Source: Betaproteobacteria bacterium
GTDB lineage: Bacteria; Pseudomonadota; Gammaproteobacteria; Burkholderiales; CAIKXV01
Length of the DNA stretch: 64,000 nucleotides
Direction: 5' to 3'
Assembly (NCBI GenBank): GCA_021298815.1
Contig: JAJTHE010000021.1
Coordinates: forward strand, 84,479 to 148,478
This document shows, piece by piece, positions 1 to 8,472 of the stretch. Numbering within the stretch: the first letter of the stretch is position 1; each line of letters starts with the position of its first letter. The notes under the pieces are model-generated. The model worked only from the letters and a program-made list of their open reading frames with translations, had not been told where the DNA came from and did no database searches. The position numbers and the translations under genes are program-made.

Positions 1-661
1 CCAGCTTGCGCCAGTCTTCGCCGCGGCGTTCCAGCACGGCGCGGATCTCCGGATCGCCGAACTTCACCAGCGAGGTCTCGTCGATCTGCAGGTAGGTGCA
101 GCCAGCCGCATGCAACGCGGCGAACTCCTGCCGGTAGACCTCGATCACGTCGGCCCAGAAGCCGTCGAGCGAGGTGTAGGCGTCGCGCAGGATGGCGTCG
201 TTGCCGCCCATGAAGTGCAGCACGATCGGCGAGGGCACCGTCATCTTCGGCGTGCACGTCGTGATCGAGCGCACGAAGGCGAGGTGCTCGGCGAAGATCG
301 GCCCGGTCCAGCGCAGCGGCTTGTGGATGACCAGCTTCTCGACCGGGATGGTGTCGCCCTTGCCGTTGCGATGGACGAAGTCGCCCGGCTCGGCCTTCAG
401 GCCGCCGGATCCCAGCGCCTTGCGGAAGAAGTCGACGATGTAGTTCTGCCGGCGGAATTCGCCGTCGCTGACGATGCGCAACCCGGCGGCCTCCTGCCGC
501 GCGACGACCTCGCGGATGGCGTCGTCCTCGATGCGCTCGAGTTCGTCGTCCGCCAGCAGGCGCTTGCGGCGCTGCTCGCGCGCTTCGATGAGATGCGCGG
601 GGCGCAGCAGGCTGCCGACCTGGTCGGCGCGGAAGGGGGGCGAGTGCGGGGCGGCGGTCAT
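1..661 (-). CDS. Cobalamin-independent methionine synthase II-like protein (3'-truncated by window edge)
   Basis: I translated this from the minus strand; it is missing from the ORF track because it runs off the left edge. The 220 visible residues start at an ATG at 661 and contain FRADQVGSLLRP near the N-terminus and RIVSDGEFRRQNYIVDFF around residues 60-80. This is the pattern of the UROD/MetE-like superfamily, C-terminal catalytic domain type. Such stand-alone domains are usually annotated as 5-methyltetrahydropteroyltriglutamate-homocysteine methyltransferase homologues, but their methyl donor and acceptor are often unproven. The zinc-ligand part lies outside the window, so activity cannot be judged. 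The upstream ribosome binding site is weak (GAGAAG). Confidence 0.8.
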   Translation of the reverse strand, partial: MTAAPHSPPFRADQVGSLLRPAHLIEAREQRRKRLLADDELERIEDDAIREVVARQEAAGLRIVSDGEFRRQNYIVDFFRKALGSGGLKAEPGDFVHRNGKGDTIPVEKLVIHKPLRWTGPIFAEHLAFVRSITTCTPKMTVPSPIVLHFMGGNDAILRDAYTSLDGFWADVIEVYRQEFAALHAAGCTYLQIDETSLVKFGDPEIRAVLERRGEDWRKL

Positions 662-815
662 GTTCTTCTCGTTATGTCCGGTTCTGCGAGTGAATCCGTG
701 CGGGGTGGGATGCTCCGCCATGGAAGAGGGGGCGTCAATCGGGTGGGAAAACGGTTGGCGAGTGGGGGTTTCCGGCAAGGCGGGGCGGGCGGTGGCGGGA
801 TACGTTCGAGGCATC

Positions 816-855
816 TTGCGACGCGATCATCTGGCACATATACTCGCACATATAC
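816..855 (+). promoter_or_regulatory. Probable promoter and operator of the toxin-antitoxin pair
   Basis: A -35-like TTGCGA (816-821) and a -10-like TATACT (839-844) are separated by exactly 17 bases, just upstream of the antitoxin ATG at 861. A 10-base direct repeat GCACATATAC occurs at 834-843 and 846-855, overlapping the -10 box and the expected transcription start. Ribbon-helix-helix antitoxins bind short repeats at their own promoter, so autorepression is a reasonable inference. The stretch is strikingly AT-rich for this window. Confidence 0.55.
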
Positions 856-860
856 GTTCC

Positions 861-1106
861 ATGATGGATGCCATGGCGCAGATCACCCTGTACCTTGACG
901 AGGAAACCGACGCTTTGCTGACCAGGGCTGCCTCAGCGTCCGGCCTGTCGAAAAGCCGCTGGGTAGCCCGTGCGATCCGCAGCCATGCGGACGACGCCTT
1001 GCCGGATGCGTTCAGAGGGCTGGCGGGTGCGTTCCCCGACTTCCCGCTGCAGGACTGCGCTGCCGATGCGCGATTGCCGCCGGACACGCCGAGGATCGGC
1101 TTCTGA
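861..1106 (+). CDS. Ribbon-helix-helix antitoxin of a VapBC-type pair
   Basis: Encodes about 82 residues from the ATG at 861; ATGs at 864 and 873 are alternatives. The track extends the frame to 474, but the promoter at 816-844 and the domain start argue for the short form. The N-terminal QITLYLDEETDALLTRAA followed by SKSRWVARAIR is a CopG/Arc-like ribbon-helix-helix DNA-binding domain. The C-terminal half (DALPDAFRGLAGAFPDF) would be the toxin-neutralising tail. The stop TGA is followed at once by the toxin GTG. Expected role: repress its own operon and bind and inhibit the PIN nuclease. Confidence 0.8.
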   Translation: MMDAMAQITLYLDEETDALLTRAASASGLSKSRWVARAIRSHADDALPDAFRGLAGAFPDFPLQDCAADARLPPDTPRIGF

Positions 1107-1517
1107 GTGTTCGCGCTCGATACGAACACTGTCAGCTACTACTTCCGCGGTGACCCTCAGGTCGTGCCCCGGATGCACGCGCTGCCTCCCGCGCGGCTGC
1201 TCGTGCCCAGCGTGGTGGTCTACGAACTGCGCTACGGTCTGCTGCGACTGCCGCCTGCAGCGGCGCAGCCTCGCCTCGAAGCGCTGGACACCTTCCTCGA
1301 AGCCCTTCAGGTGCTCGATTTCGACGAGGGGTGCGCGCAGGTCGCGGCGTCATTGCGTGTGCGCCTCGAGGGGGCAGGAAGCCCCATCGGTCCCCACGAT
1401 CTGCTCATCGCGGCTACTGCACTGCGCCACGGTGCGGCACTGGTCACGCGCAACGTCGCTGAATTCTCGAGGGTGCCGGGGCTGGAGGTGGTGAACTGGC
1501 ACGACGTCACGCCCTGA
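1107..1517 (+). CDS. vapC: PIN-domain ribonuclease toxin, VapC type
   Basis: 136 residues starting with GTG directly after the antitoxin stop. PIN-domain acids are in place: Asp in FALDTNTVSYYF, Glu in VYELRYGLL and Asp in GPHDLLIAATAL, followed by the characteristic VTRN then FSRVPGLEVVNW ending. VapC family members are Mg-dependent endoribonucleases that cut tRNA or rRNA; the target here is unknown. The length is normal for the family and the gene looks intact. Confidence 0.88.
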   Translation: MFALDTNTVSYYFRGDPQVVPRMHALPPARLLVPSVVVYELRYGLLRLPPAAAQPRLEALDTFLEALQVLDFDEGCAQVAASLRVRLEGAGSPIGPHDLLIAATALRHGAALVTRNVAEFSRVPGLEVVNWHDVTP

Positions 1518-1546
1518 ATGCTCCCACCGGCCGGAACTTCACTGCC

Positions 1547-2419
1547 ATGAGCGACGCATCCGCGCCGTCCCCGCTCCCCGCACCGCCCTGGCTGCGCATC
1601 CTGCGCCATCCGGGCGTGCGCCTGCTCCTGCTCGGCTTCCTGCTGTTCTACACGCTGGGCTTCAGCAACCATTTCATGGCGGCGCAGGAAGGCTCGCCGC
1701 TGGCAGCCCTCGCGGTGGCGGTCGGCATGGTCGCGCTGGGCCTGGCGATCTACGCGGGCTTCGTCCGCTGGGTGGAAGGTCGCCAGGTCACCGAGCTCGC
1801 GCTGTCGCCGGCCGCGCGTGAACTGGGCCTCGGCCTGGCGGTCGGCACCGCGCTCTACACGTCCTGCGTGCTGGTTCTGATGGTGCTGGGCATCTACCGC
1901 ATCGAGGGGCTGAATCCGCTGTCTTTCCTGCTGCCGGCCGTGGCGATGGCGCTGAGTTCCGGCTTCCTGGAAGAGCTGCTGTTCCGTGGCGCGCTGTTCC
2001 GGATCGTCGAGGAGTGGGCGGGCAGCTGGGTGGCGCTGGTGGTGTCTTCCTTCGTATTCGGGTTCCTGCACCTGGTGAATCCCGAGGCCACCGTCACCGG
2101 TGCGCTGTTCAGCAGCATCGAGGCCGGCCTGCTCCTCGCGGCCGCGTACATGGTCACGCGCCGCCTGTGGCTGGGCATCGGCTTCCATGTGTCGTGGAAC
2201 TACACCCAGTCGGCGGTCTTCTCCGGCATCGTCTCCGGCGGCGAGGCCGCGCCGGGGTTGATCCGGGACACGATCGAAGGGCCGGCCCTGCTGACCGGCG
2301 GGTCGTTCGGCATCGAGGCGTCGCTGACCGCGTTCGTGTTCTGCACGGCCGTGGGCATCGTGCTGCTCAGGATGGCGATGCGGCGGGGCCACGTGGTGCC
2401 GCCGTCGTGGAAGCGCTGA
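1547..2419 (+). CDS. CPBP family intramembrane glutamic protease
   Basis: 290 residues with several hydrophobic segments. All three motifs of the CPBP/CAAX-protease (Abi) family are visible: EELLFRGALFR (EExxxR), FGFLHLVNP (FxxxH) and FHVSWNYTQ (HxxxN). Members cleave peptides within the membrane and in bacteria act in bacteriocin immunity, protein maturation or unknown roles. It follows the toxin gene by 29 bases in the same direction, so it may share transcription, but no functional link is evident. Confidence 0.85.
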   Translation: MSDASAPSPLPAPPWLRILRHPGVRLLLLGFLLFYTLGFSNHFMAAQEGSPLAALAVAVGMVALGLAIYAGFVRWVEGRQVTELALSPAARELGLGLAVGTALYTSCVLVLMVLGIYRIEGLNPLSFLLPAVAMALSSGFLEELLFRGALFRIVEEWAGSWVALVVSSFVFGFLHLVNPEATVTGALFSSIEAGLLLAAAYMVTRRLWLGIGFHVSWNYTQSAVFSGIVSGGEAAPGLIRDTIEGPALLTGGSFGIEASLTAFVFCTAVGIVLLRMAMRRGHVVPPSWKR

Positions 2420-2488
2420 CCCCGCGGTAGGGCGTAGACTCGAGCCAGACGTCGATCCATCGACGCAGCCGCACCCCGGAGGAGAACC

Positions 2489-3457
2489 ATGCGCCATCTC
2501 GCGATTGCCGCGACCGCCCTTGCCATTGCCTTGCCGCCCACCCATGCGGCTGCGCAGTCCTTCCCCGCCAAGCCCCTGCGCATGGTGGTGCCCACCGCAC
2601 CCAGCGGTTCGGCCGACATCATGGGCCGGCTCGCCGCCGAGCACCTGCAGAAGCGCCTGGGCCAGCCGGTCGTGGTCGAGAACCGCCCCGGCGCGGGACA
2701 GACCATCGCCACCAACGCGGTCGCGCGCAGCGAGCCGGATGGCTACACGCTGCTGCTGGTGACGGTGAGCTATGTCATCAACCCGGCGATCTATCCGAAG
2801 CTGCCCTACGATCCGAACACGGACCTCACCGGGGTTGCGATGCTGGGCCGCGGGCCGCTGCTGGTGGCGGTGCATCCTTCACTGCCCGTGCGTTCGGTGA
2901 AGGAACTGATCGCGCTGGGACGTGCCCGGGCGGGCAAGCTCGACTTCGGCAGTGCCGGCGCCGGCACCATCCCGCACCTGGCCGCCGAACTGTTCGTGAG
3001 CTATGCGAAGGTGCCGATGGTGCACGTGCCCTACAAGGGCATCGCGCCCGCAGTCGCGGCCGCCGTCGCGGGCGAGGTGCCGGTGGTGTTCTCGAGCACG
3101 CCGGCGGTGAGTCCGATGGTGAAGGCGCAGCGGCTGCGTGCGCTGGCGGTCACCACGGCGAAGCGGGCGGCGTTCATGCCCGAGCTGCCCTCGGTCGCGG
3201 AAGCCGGCGTGCCCGGCTATGACGTGGCGACCTGGTGGGGCGTGCTGGCACCGGCGAAGACGCCGGTGGCCATCGTCAACCGGCTCAACGACGAGATCCG
3301 CAAGGGCATGGCGTCCGACGAAGCCACCAGCGTGATCATCGCCAACGGCGCGGTACCCGAGCTGCAGATGATGCCGGACCAGTTCAATGCGCTGCTGACG
3401 GCGGAGATCGCGGCCTGGAAGAAGGTCGTCCGCGAACGCAACATCAAGGCGGACTGA
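2489..3457 (+). CDS. Bug/TctC-family TTT receptor 1
   Basis: 322 residues with a Sec signal peptide ending near HAAAQS and a ribosome binding site GGAGGAG. The first ligand loop reads VVPTAPSGSADIMGRL, a departure from the usual PFxPGG. The second landmark HVPYKG is intact, as is NPAIYPKLPYDP. Periplasmic carboxylate binding is inferred from the family. Its 3' end overlaps the convergent receptor 2 gene by 14 bases. Confidence 0.9.
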   Translation: MRHLAIAATALAIALPPTHAAAQSFPAKPLRMVVPTAPSGSADIMGRLAAEHLQKRLGQPVVVENRPGAGQTIATNAVARSEPDGYTLLLVTVSYVINPAIYPKLPYDPNTDLTGVAMLGRGPLLVAVHPSLPVRSVKELIALGRARAGKLDFGSAGAGTIPHLAAELFVSYAKVPMVHVPYKGIAPAVAAAVAGEVPVVFSSTPAVSPMVKAQRLRALAVTTAKRAAFMPELPSVAEAGVPGYDVATWWGVLAPAKTPVAIVNRLNDEIRKGMASDEATSVIIANGAVPELQMMPDQFNALLTAEIAAWKKVVRERNIKAD

Positions 3458-4382
3458 CCAGGCCCAGTGCCTGCAGCATGTCGCGGGTGAAGGCGCGCTC
3501 GTCGTCGAGGAACGACTGCAGCGGCGTGCCGGTGAGCAAGTGGTCGGTCCAGCCGTTGGCGGCCAGTTCGTCCTGCCACTGCGGGTGCCGGACGGCCTTG
3601 CCCAGCACCTGCGTCCAGTACGCCAGATGCGCGCTGCCGATGCCCGGCGCAGCGAGCACGCCGCGCCACTGGCCGATGACGCAGGGCACGGACGACTCGG
3701 TCCATGTGGGTGCGCCGGCGAACACGCCAGACAGGCGAGCGGGTGCGGACACCACCAGCGTGCGGACGGTGCCGGCCTCAAGCGCCTTGCGCGCACTGAC
3801 CGCGGAGATCACGCCGAGCTGTGCATTGCCTGCGGCCACGTCGTCCACCGCGTAGGGTGCCGACTCGAACACGCGCAGGTCCAGCTTGCGGGGATCGGCA
3901 CCCGCGTGCGTGAGCAGCTGTCCCATCGCGATATGGCTCGTGCTGCCGACGGCAGTCGCCAGCGAAATCCTGATCGAGGCGGGATCGGCGGCGAGCATCG
4001 AGAGCAGGGTCGTTGCATCGCGGATCGGGGAATCGGCCGGCACGATGAACGCGAGGTACTCGGTGAACAGGTTCGCCACCGGCACCAGCGCCGCATGGTC
4101 GAAGGTGCCGGTGCCGAGGATGCGGTTGCTCAGCAGCGGTGGCGCGCTGATCGACAGCACATGCGGATCGCCCGCGCGTGCGCGCAACGCCTCCCAGGCA
4201 TGGCCACCGCCGTTGCCCGGCAGGTTGGCGAGCGTCATCGGCACGTCGATCAGCTTCGCCGATTCCAGGATGCGGATCAGCGTGCGCGCCGGGCGATCCT
4301 GGCCGCCACCGGGCGGGGTGCCGACGATGAATTCGATCTCGCGGGTGGGGTGCCAGGCGGGTGGCGGGGTGGATGGTGTCAT
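3444..4382 (-). CDS. Divergent TctC-like protein without a signal peptide (receptor 2)
   Basis: 312 residues. The protein begins MTPSTPPPAWHPTREIEF and enters the mature fold at once (EFIVGTPPGGGQDRPARTL). An in-frame TAG lies 11 codons upstream, so no secretory signal can be added. Only the PPGGGQD loop resembles the Bug signature; HVPYKG is replaced by VFESAPYAV. It follows receptor 3 by 33 bases with an AGGGAAG ribosome binding site, so the two are probably co-transcribed. It may act in the cytoplasm or be non-functional; a non-classical export route cannot be excluded. Confidence 0.8.
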   Translation of the reverse strand: MTPSTPPPAWHPTREIEFIVGTPPGGGQDRPARTLIRILESAKLIDVPMTLANLPGNGGGHAWEALRARAGDPHVLSISAPPLLSNRILGTGTFDHAALVPVANLFTEYLAFIVPADSPIRDATTLLSMLAADPASIRISLATAVGSTSHIAMGQLLTHAGADPRKLDLRVFESAPYAVDDVAAGNAQLGVISAVSARKALEAGTVRTLVVSAPARLSGVFAGAPTWTESSVPCVIGQWRGVLAAPGIGSAHLAYWTQVLGKAVRHPQWQDELAANGWTDHLLTGTPLQSFLDDERAFTRDMLQALGLVSPP

Positions 4383-4415
4383 GGGGCTTCCCTGCTCGCC
4401 GGCGTGCAGTCGCCG

Positions 4416-5363
4416 CTACTCCGGCTTGATCCCGATCGCCTTGACCACCCTGGCCCAGCGCGCGATCTCTTCGCGCACGAAGCGGGAAAACTCCTCGGGC
4501 GAACTGGGCGCCACGTCGGCCCCGAGCGCGTTGAGCTTGCTGGTGATGTCGGGGTTCCTGAGTATCTTCGCCGACTCGTTGCTCAGCCGGCCGATGATGC
4601 TGGCGGGTGTGCCTGCCGGCGCGAACAACCCGAACCACAGCGTCACGTTGTAGCCGGGCACACCCGACTCGGAAACCGTCGGCACGTCGGGAAGCTGCGA
4701 CGAGCGCTTCTCGCCGGTGACTGCGATCGCACGCAGGCGTCCCGACTGCACATGGGGCAGCCCGCCCGGGAAGCCCAGCGACGCGAGCTGGATATGTCCG
4801 GCGATGAGATCGCTGGCGACCGCGCCCGCGCCCTTGTAGGGCACGAAGGTCATCTGGATGCCGAGCAGTTCCATGCCGAGGTGGTTCGGCGAGCCGCTGT
4901 TGGCGCCGTAGGCGAGCTCCCCCGGGCGTGCCTTGCCCAAGGCGAGAAGGTCCTTCACCGACTTCACCCGCAGGGATGGATGCACTGCCAGGATGCTGGG
5001 AAAGACTGCTCCCTGGGTGACTGCGGCGAGGTCCTTCGCCATGTCGTAGGACAGCTTCTGGTACAGGCTCATCCCGACGGCTTGCGGCGAGCCTGCGATG
5101 AGCAGGGTGTGGCCGTCTGAAGGCGACTTCGCGACCAGTTCCGCGCCGATGTGGCCACCGCCGCCCGACCGGTTCTCGACGATGACCGGCCGGCCGAGGC
5201 TTTCGCCCAGCCCCGGCGCGAGGAAGCGCGCCAGCACGTCGGCCGAACCGCCGGGTGCCAGTGGCACGACAAGGCGCACTGGCCGCGTCGGATAGTCCTG
5301 CGCCGTGGCCGCGAGCGGCAGTGCGGCGAGCGCGTACGCGGCGACGCGAACGAGTGGCTTCAC
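4416..5363 (-). CDS. Bug/TctC-family TTT receptor 3
   Basis: 315 residues: signal peptide MKPLVRVAAYALAALPLAATAQ, ligand loop VVPLAPGGSADVLARF, then FVPYKGAG and ESGVPGYNVTLWFGLF. It lies 86 bases after the LigI-like lactonase and 33 before receptor 2, forming a probable three-gene minus-strand operon. A pyrone-dicarboxylate or related dicarboxylate ligand is a plausible guess from this neighbour, not something the sequence shows. Confidence 0.92.
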   Translation of the reverse strand: MKPLVRVAAYALAALPLAATAQDYPTRPVRLVVPLAPGGSADVLARFLAPGLGESLGRPVIVENRSGGGGHIGAELVAKSPSDGHTLLIAGSPQAVGMSLYQKLSYDMAKDLAAVTQGAVFPSILAVHPSLRVKSVKDLLALGKARPGELAYGANSGSPNHLGMELLGIQMTFVPYKGAGAVASDLIAGHIQLASLGFPGGLPHVQSGRLRAIAVTGEKRSSQLPDVPTVSESGVPGYNVTLWFGLFAPAGTPASIIGRLSNESAKILRNPDITSKLNALGADVAPSSPEEFSRFVREEIARWARVVKAIGIKPE

Positions 5364-5449
5364 GGACTCCTCCTGTCTGGTCTGGCGTCGATCTTTGCCG
5401 ACGTCTGCGGGGCGTGGGTGCTGCGGGGCGTTAGGTCAGGCGATCCGCA

Positions 5450-6358
5450 TCAGTCGAAATCGTAGACCTTGCGCGGGTTGTCGAGCAGGATCCTGTGCTG
5501 CTGAGCGGGATCGTCGGTCCACGCGGACAGGACGTCCAGCAGGTCGCCGTCGTTGGGCATCACGAAGTTGGCGGGCATATGGCCTGGCACGGCAGGATGG
5601 GGCCAGTCGCTGCCCCAGACGGTACGATCGGGTGCCGCCGCGATCAGGGCCTTCGCGAACGGCACCACGTCCGGCCACGGATACGGCAGTTCGGATAGCC
5701 GGTAGGGTGCGGACAGCTTCACCCAGAACCGCTCTTCCCGCATGAGCTCGAGCAGGGCGGCGAAGCCGGGGTGCGTGACGCCGGCCTCCGCGGGGATGTG
5801 GCCCATGTGGTCGAACACGACATGCACCGGCAGCTTGCGCAGGCGCGGGGCGATCTCGGGCAGGTTGCGCGAGTCGACATGCAGCTGCACATGCCACTTG
5901 AACGGACTGACGCGGGCGGCGATCGTTTCGAGGTCGTCGAGCATCAGCCCGCTCTTCGCGAACAGGTTGACGCGCACGCCGCGGAAGCCCGCCTTGTGCA
6001 GTCGATCGAGTTCCTGCTCCGGCACGTCCGTCGGGACCACCGCGACGCCGCGCCATGCGCCCTTCATCTCGACCAGCGTATCGAGCTGGCGCTCGTTGTC
6101 CATCCCGTACACGCTGGGCGTGACGAGCACGGCGCGCGAGATGCCCAGCGTCGCCAGCAACGCACGGTACTGCGCGAGCGTGACGTCAGGCGGCGTGAAC
6201 AGGCGCTTGGGCGAGAACGGGTAACGCGCCACCGGACCGAAGATGTGCGCGTGGCAGTCGATCGCGCCAGCGGGCGCCTGCAGCTTCGGCTTGCGTGGCG
6301 ATACGTCGGGGCCATCGCAGATCGGGATGCCATCGGCATCCAGCGGGGCGTTGCTCAT
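5450..6358 (-). CDS. Amidohydrolase, 2-pyrone-4,6-dicarboxylate lactonase (LigI)-like
   Basis: 302 residues of the amidohydrolase-2 superfamily. Visible metal and substrate motifs are AIDCHAHIFGP (HxH), VFDHMGHIPAEAG and the C-terminal VWGSDWPHP carrying the catalytic Asp. YPFSPKRLFTPPDVTLAQY resembles LigI, which opens 2-pyrone-4,6-dicarboxylate to 4-oxalomesaconate in protocatechuate and gallate 4,5-cleavage. Divergent transcription from an RraA/LigK-like aldolase fits that pathway. Related lactonases act on other substrates (for example aldonolactones), so substrate is inferred. Confidence 0.8.
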   Translation of the reverse strand: MSNAPLDADGIPICDGPDVSPRKPKLQAPAGAIDCHAHIFGPVARYPFSPKRLFTPPDVTLAQYRALLATLGISRAVLVTPSVYGMDNERQLDTLVEMKGAWRGVAVVPTDVPEQELDRLHKAGFRGVRVNLFAKSGLMLDDLETIAARVSPFKWHVQLHVDSRNLPEIAPRLRKLPVHVVFDHMGHIPAEAGVTHPGFAALLELMREERFWVKLSAPYRLSELPYPWPDVVPFAKALIAAAPDRTVWGSDWPHPAVPGHMPANFVMPNDGDLLDVLSAWTDDPAQQHRILLDNPRKVYDFD

Positions 6359-6433
6359 CGGGGACCTCGCACGGTGTTTTCTGAAGTCAGCGTAGCATAG
6401 CCAATCGTCAAACTACGCGCGACCGAGGACCCC

Positions 6434-7183
6434 ATGGCGGACAAGCCACTCACCGGCAAGATCGATCCCAGACGCATCGTGATGCGCGACATACCCCGTC
6501 CCTCGCGGGCGGTGATCGAGGACTTCCTCGCGCTCACGGATCTCGCGGGAACGGTGTCCGATGCGATGGACGAGCTGGGCATCGACGCGGCCATCCCGGC
6601 CGGGGTGCTCCACCCGATGCTGCCTGGTGCGCGCATGGTCGGACCGGCAGTCACCGTGCGCAACATCCGGCAGTCGGTGCCGCCGACGCTGGGCGCGATG
6701 GAGCGCAAGTCGAAGCAGGCCGACCTCGAGGCGCACAACCTTGCCGAGCCTGGCGACGTGATCGTGATCGAAGGTGCGGTCGATGTCTCCAGCCTCGGTG
6801 GCAACTCGTGCACCCTCGGCCATCGGCAGGGCGAGGCCGGCGCGATCATCGATGGCGCCACGCGAGACGTCGAGACGGCCCGGCGGCTGGGCTATCCGGT
6901 CTGGGCCCGGGGCGTGAGCCTTGTCACCGGCAAGTGGCGGATGGAGACGGTCGCGATCAACGGCCCGGTGCAGATTGCCGGCGTGCCGGTGGACGCGGGC
7001 GACCTGGTGGTCGCCGATGACAACGGCGTGTGCATCGTGCCGCGTGCGCGCGTGGCCGAGGTGCTCGCCCGTGCGCAGGCGCTGTCGGCGGCCGAAGACG
7101 AGCGCGCCCGCGATGTCGCAGCAGGGATGAGCATCCCGGACGTGGCGAACAAGGCGTACTTCAAGAAGATCGGCGGGAAGTGA
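6434..7183 (+). CDS. RraA-fold aldolase/decarboxylase, 4-hydroxy-4-methyl-2-oxoglutarate aldolase-like
   Basis: 249 residues. The RraA-like fold is recognisable from GPAVTVRNIRQS, GDVIVIEG and GEAGAIIDGATRDVE, the last containing the Arg-Asp pair used by class II pyruvate aldolases of the HMG/CHA aldolase (LigK) type. These split 4-carboxy-4-hydroxy-2-oxoadipate into pyruvate and oxaloacetate, the last step of 4,5-cleavage of protocatechuate. It faces away from the lactonase across 75 bases and has a GAGG ribosome binding site. An alternative is a generic oxaloacetate decarboxylase. Confidence 0.8.
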   Translation: MADKPLTGKIDPRRIVMRDIPRPSRAVIEDFLALTDLAGTVSDAMDELGIDAAIPAGVLHPMLPGARMVGPAVTVRNIRQSVPPTLGAMERKSKQADLEAHNLAEPGDVIVIEGAVDVSSLGGNSCTLGHRQGEAGAIIDGATRDVETARRLGYPVWARGVSLVTGKWRMETVAINGPVQIAGVPVDAGDLVVADDNGVCIVPRARVAEVLARAQALSAAEDERARDVAAGMSIPDVANKAYFKKIGGK

Positions 7184-7205
7184 CGCACTCGCTGTCCTGA
7201 ATCGC

Positions 7206-8384
7206 ATGCGCGACAACGACCTCTTCCGCCGCTTCCCCAGCATCCCGATGATGCGCAGCGCCGCACGGCGGCGGCTGCCCCGCTTCGCCTTCGAATACCT
7301 CGACGGCGGCGCCGGCACCGACATTGGCATCGACCGCAACTGGCGTGCGCTCGACGCCGTCGAGATCGTCCCGCGCTATGGCGTGTGCACCGCACTGCCG
7401 CCGGTCGACACCGAACTGTTCGGCTGCCGCTATGCCGGCCCGGTCGGCGTGGCACCGATGGGCAGCCCGGCGATCTGCTTCCCGGGCGCCGACCGCATGC
7501 TCGCGGCCGCGGCGCAGGCGGCGCGGCTGCCCTACACGCTGAGCGCCGTCGGAGGCATGACGATCGAGGAGGCCGCCGCGGTCGCGCCGGACGTGTTCTG
7601 GTTCCAGCTGCCCCGCCTGTCGCTCGATGGCCATCGGATCGGCCTGGACATGGCGAGTCGCGCGCAGGCGGCAGGCGCGCATGCGCTGATCCTCACGCTG
7701 GACACCCCGGTGCGCACCACCCGGCCGCGCGAAGTGCGCAGCGGCGTCACCACGCCGTTCCGTGTCGACCTGCGCATGCTGGTCGAGATCCTCGGCGCAC
7801 CGTCATGGGCGCGGGCGATGCGCCGGCACGGCGTGCCCCGCTTCGCGAGCTTCCGGAAGTACGCGCCGAACGCGGGCCTCGCCGAGATGGCCGAGTTCGT
7901 GGCCCGGCAGACGCCCGGCGCGTTCGACTGGGAGGAGGTCGCGCTGTTCCGCGACCACTGGAAGGGGTCGCTGCTGGTGAAGGGCATCCTGCATCCGCAG
8001 GATGCGGAGCGGGCGCTGGCGATCGGTTGCGACGGGATCGTCGTGTCCAACCATGGCGGCCGGCAGGTCGATGCGCTGCCGCCGCCGGTCGACGTGCTGC
8101 CGGCGATCGTGCGCACGGTCGCCGGCCGTGCGACGGTGCTGATGGATTCCGGCGTGCGCAGCGGCACCGACATCGTGCGTGCCGTGGCCCTCGGGGCCGA
8201 TGCGGTGCTGATGGGCAAGTGCTTCCTGTGGAGCATCGGTGCGATCGGCGAGCGCGGGCCGCTGCATGCGATGGACCTGCTCCTGGGGGAGGCGCGGGCG
8301 TCGCTGGGGCAGGTCGGGGCGTTGACGCTGGCCGAGGCGCGGAAGGCGGAGGTGCGGCATGCGGCGGCGTACAGGTTCGCCTGA
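7206..8384 (+). CDS. FMN-dependent alpha-hydroxy-acid dehydrogenase/oxidase
   Basis: 392 residues. FAFEYLDGGAGTD at the N-terminus, VVSNHGGRQVD with the catalytic His and flavin-contacting Arg, and DSGVRSGTDIVRAVALGADAV at the FMN-phosphate site identify the glycolate oxidase / lactate dehydrogenase LldD / mandelate dehydrogenase family. It oxidises a 2-hydroxyacid to a 2-oxoacid. It starts 22 bases after the aldolase and is probably in the same operon, consistent with feeding or draining 2-oxoacids. The exact substrate is not readable. Confidence 0.88.
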   Translation: MRDNDLFRRFPSIPMMRSAARRRLPRFAFEYLDGGAGTDIGIDRNWRALDAVEIVPRYGVCTALPPVDTELFGCRYAGPVGVAPMGSPAICFPGADRMLAAAAQAARLPYTLSAVGGMTIEEAAAVAPDVFWFQLPRLSLDGHRIGLDMASRAQAAGAHALILTLDTPVRTTRPREVRSGVTTPFRVDLRMLVEILGAPSWARAMRRHGVPRFASFRKYAPNAGLAEMAEFVARQTPGAFDWEEVALFRDHWKGSLLVKGILHPQDAERALAIGCDGIVVSNHGGRQVDALPPPVDVLPAIVRTVAGRATVLMDSGVRSGTDIVRAVALGADAVLMGKCFLWSIGAIGERGPLHAMDLLLGEARASLGQVGALTLAEARKAEVRHAAAYRFA

Positions 8385-8472
8385 CCCGAGGTATCGACCG
8401 GGTAACGGTGCTTCCGCCCGTTGCAGCAAGTCCCCGAGAGGGTAGACTTGTCAGCTGCAGAAGGCAGGCCCC

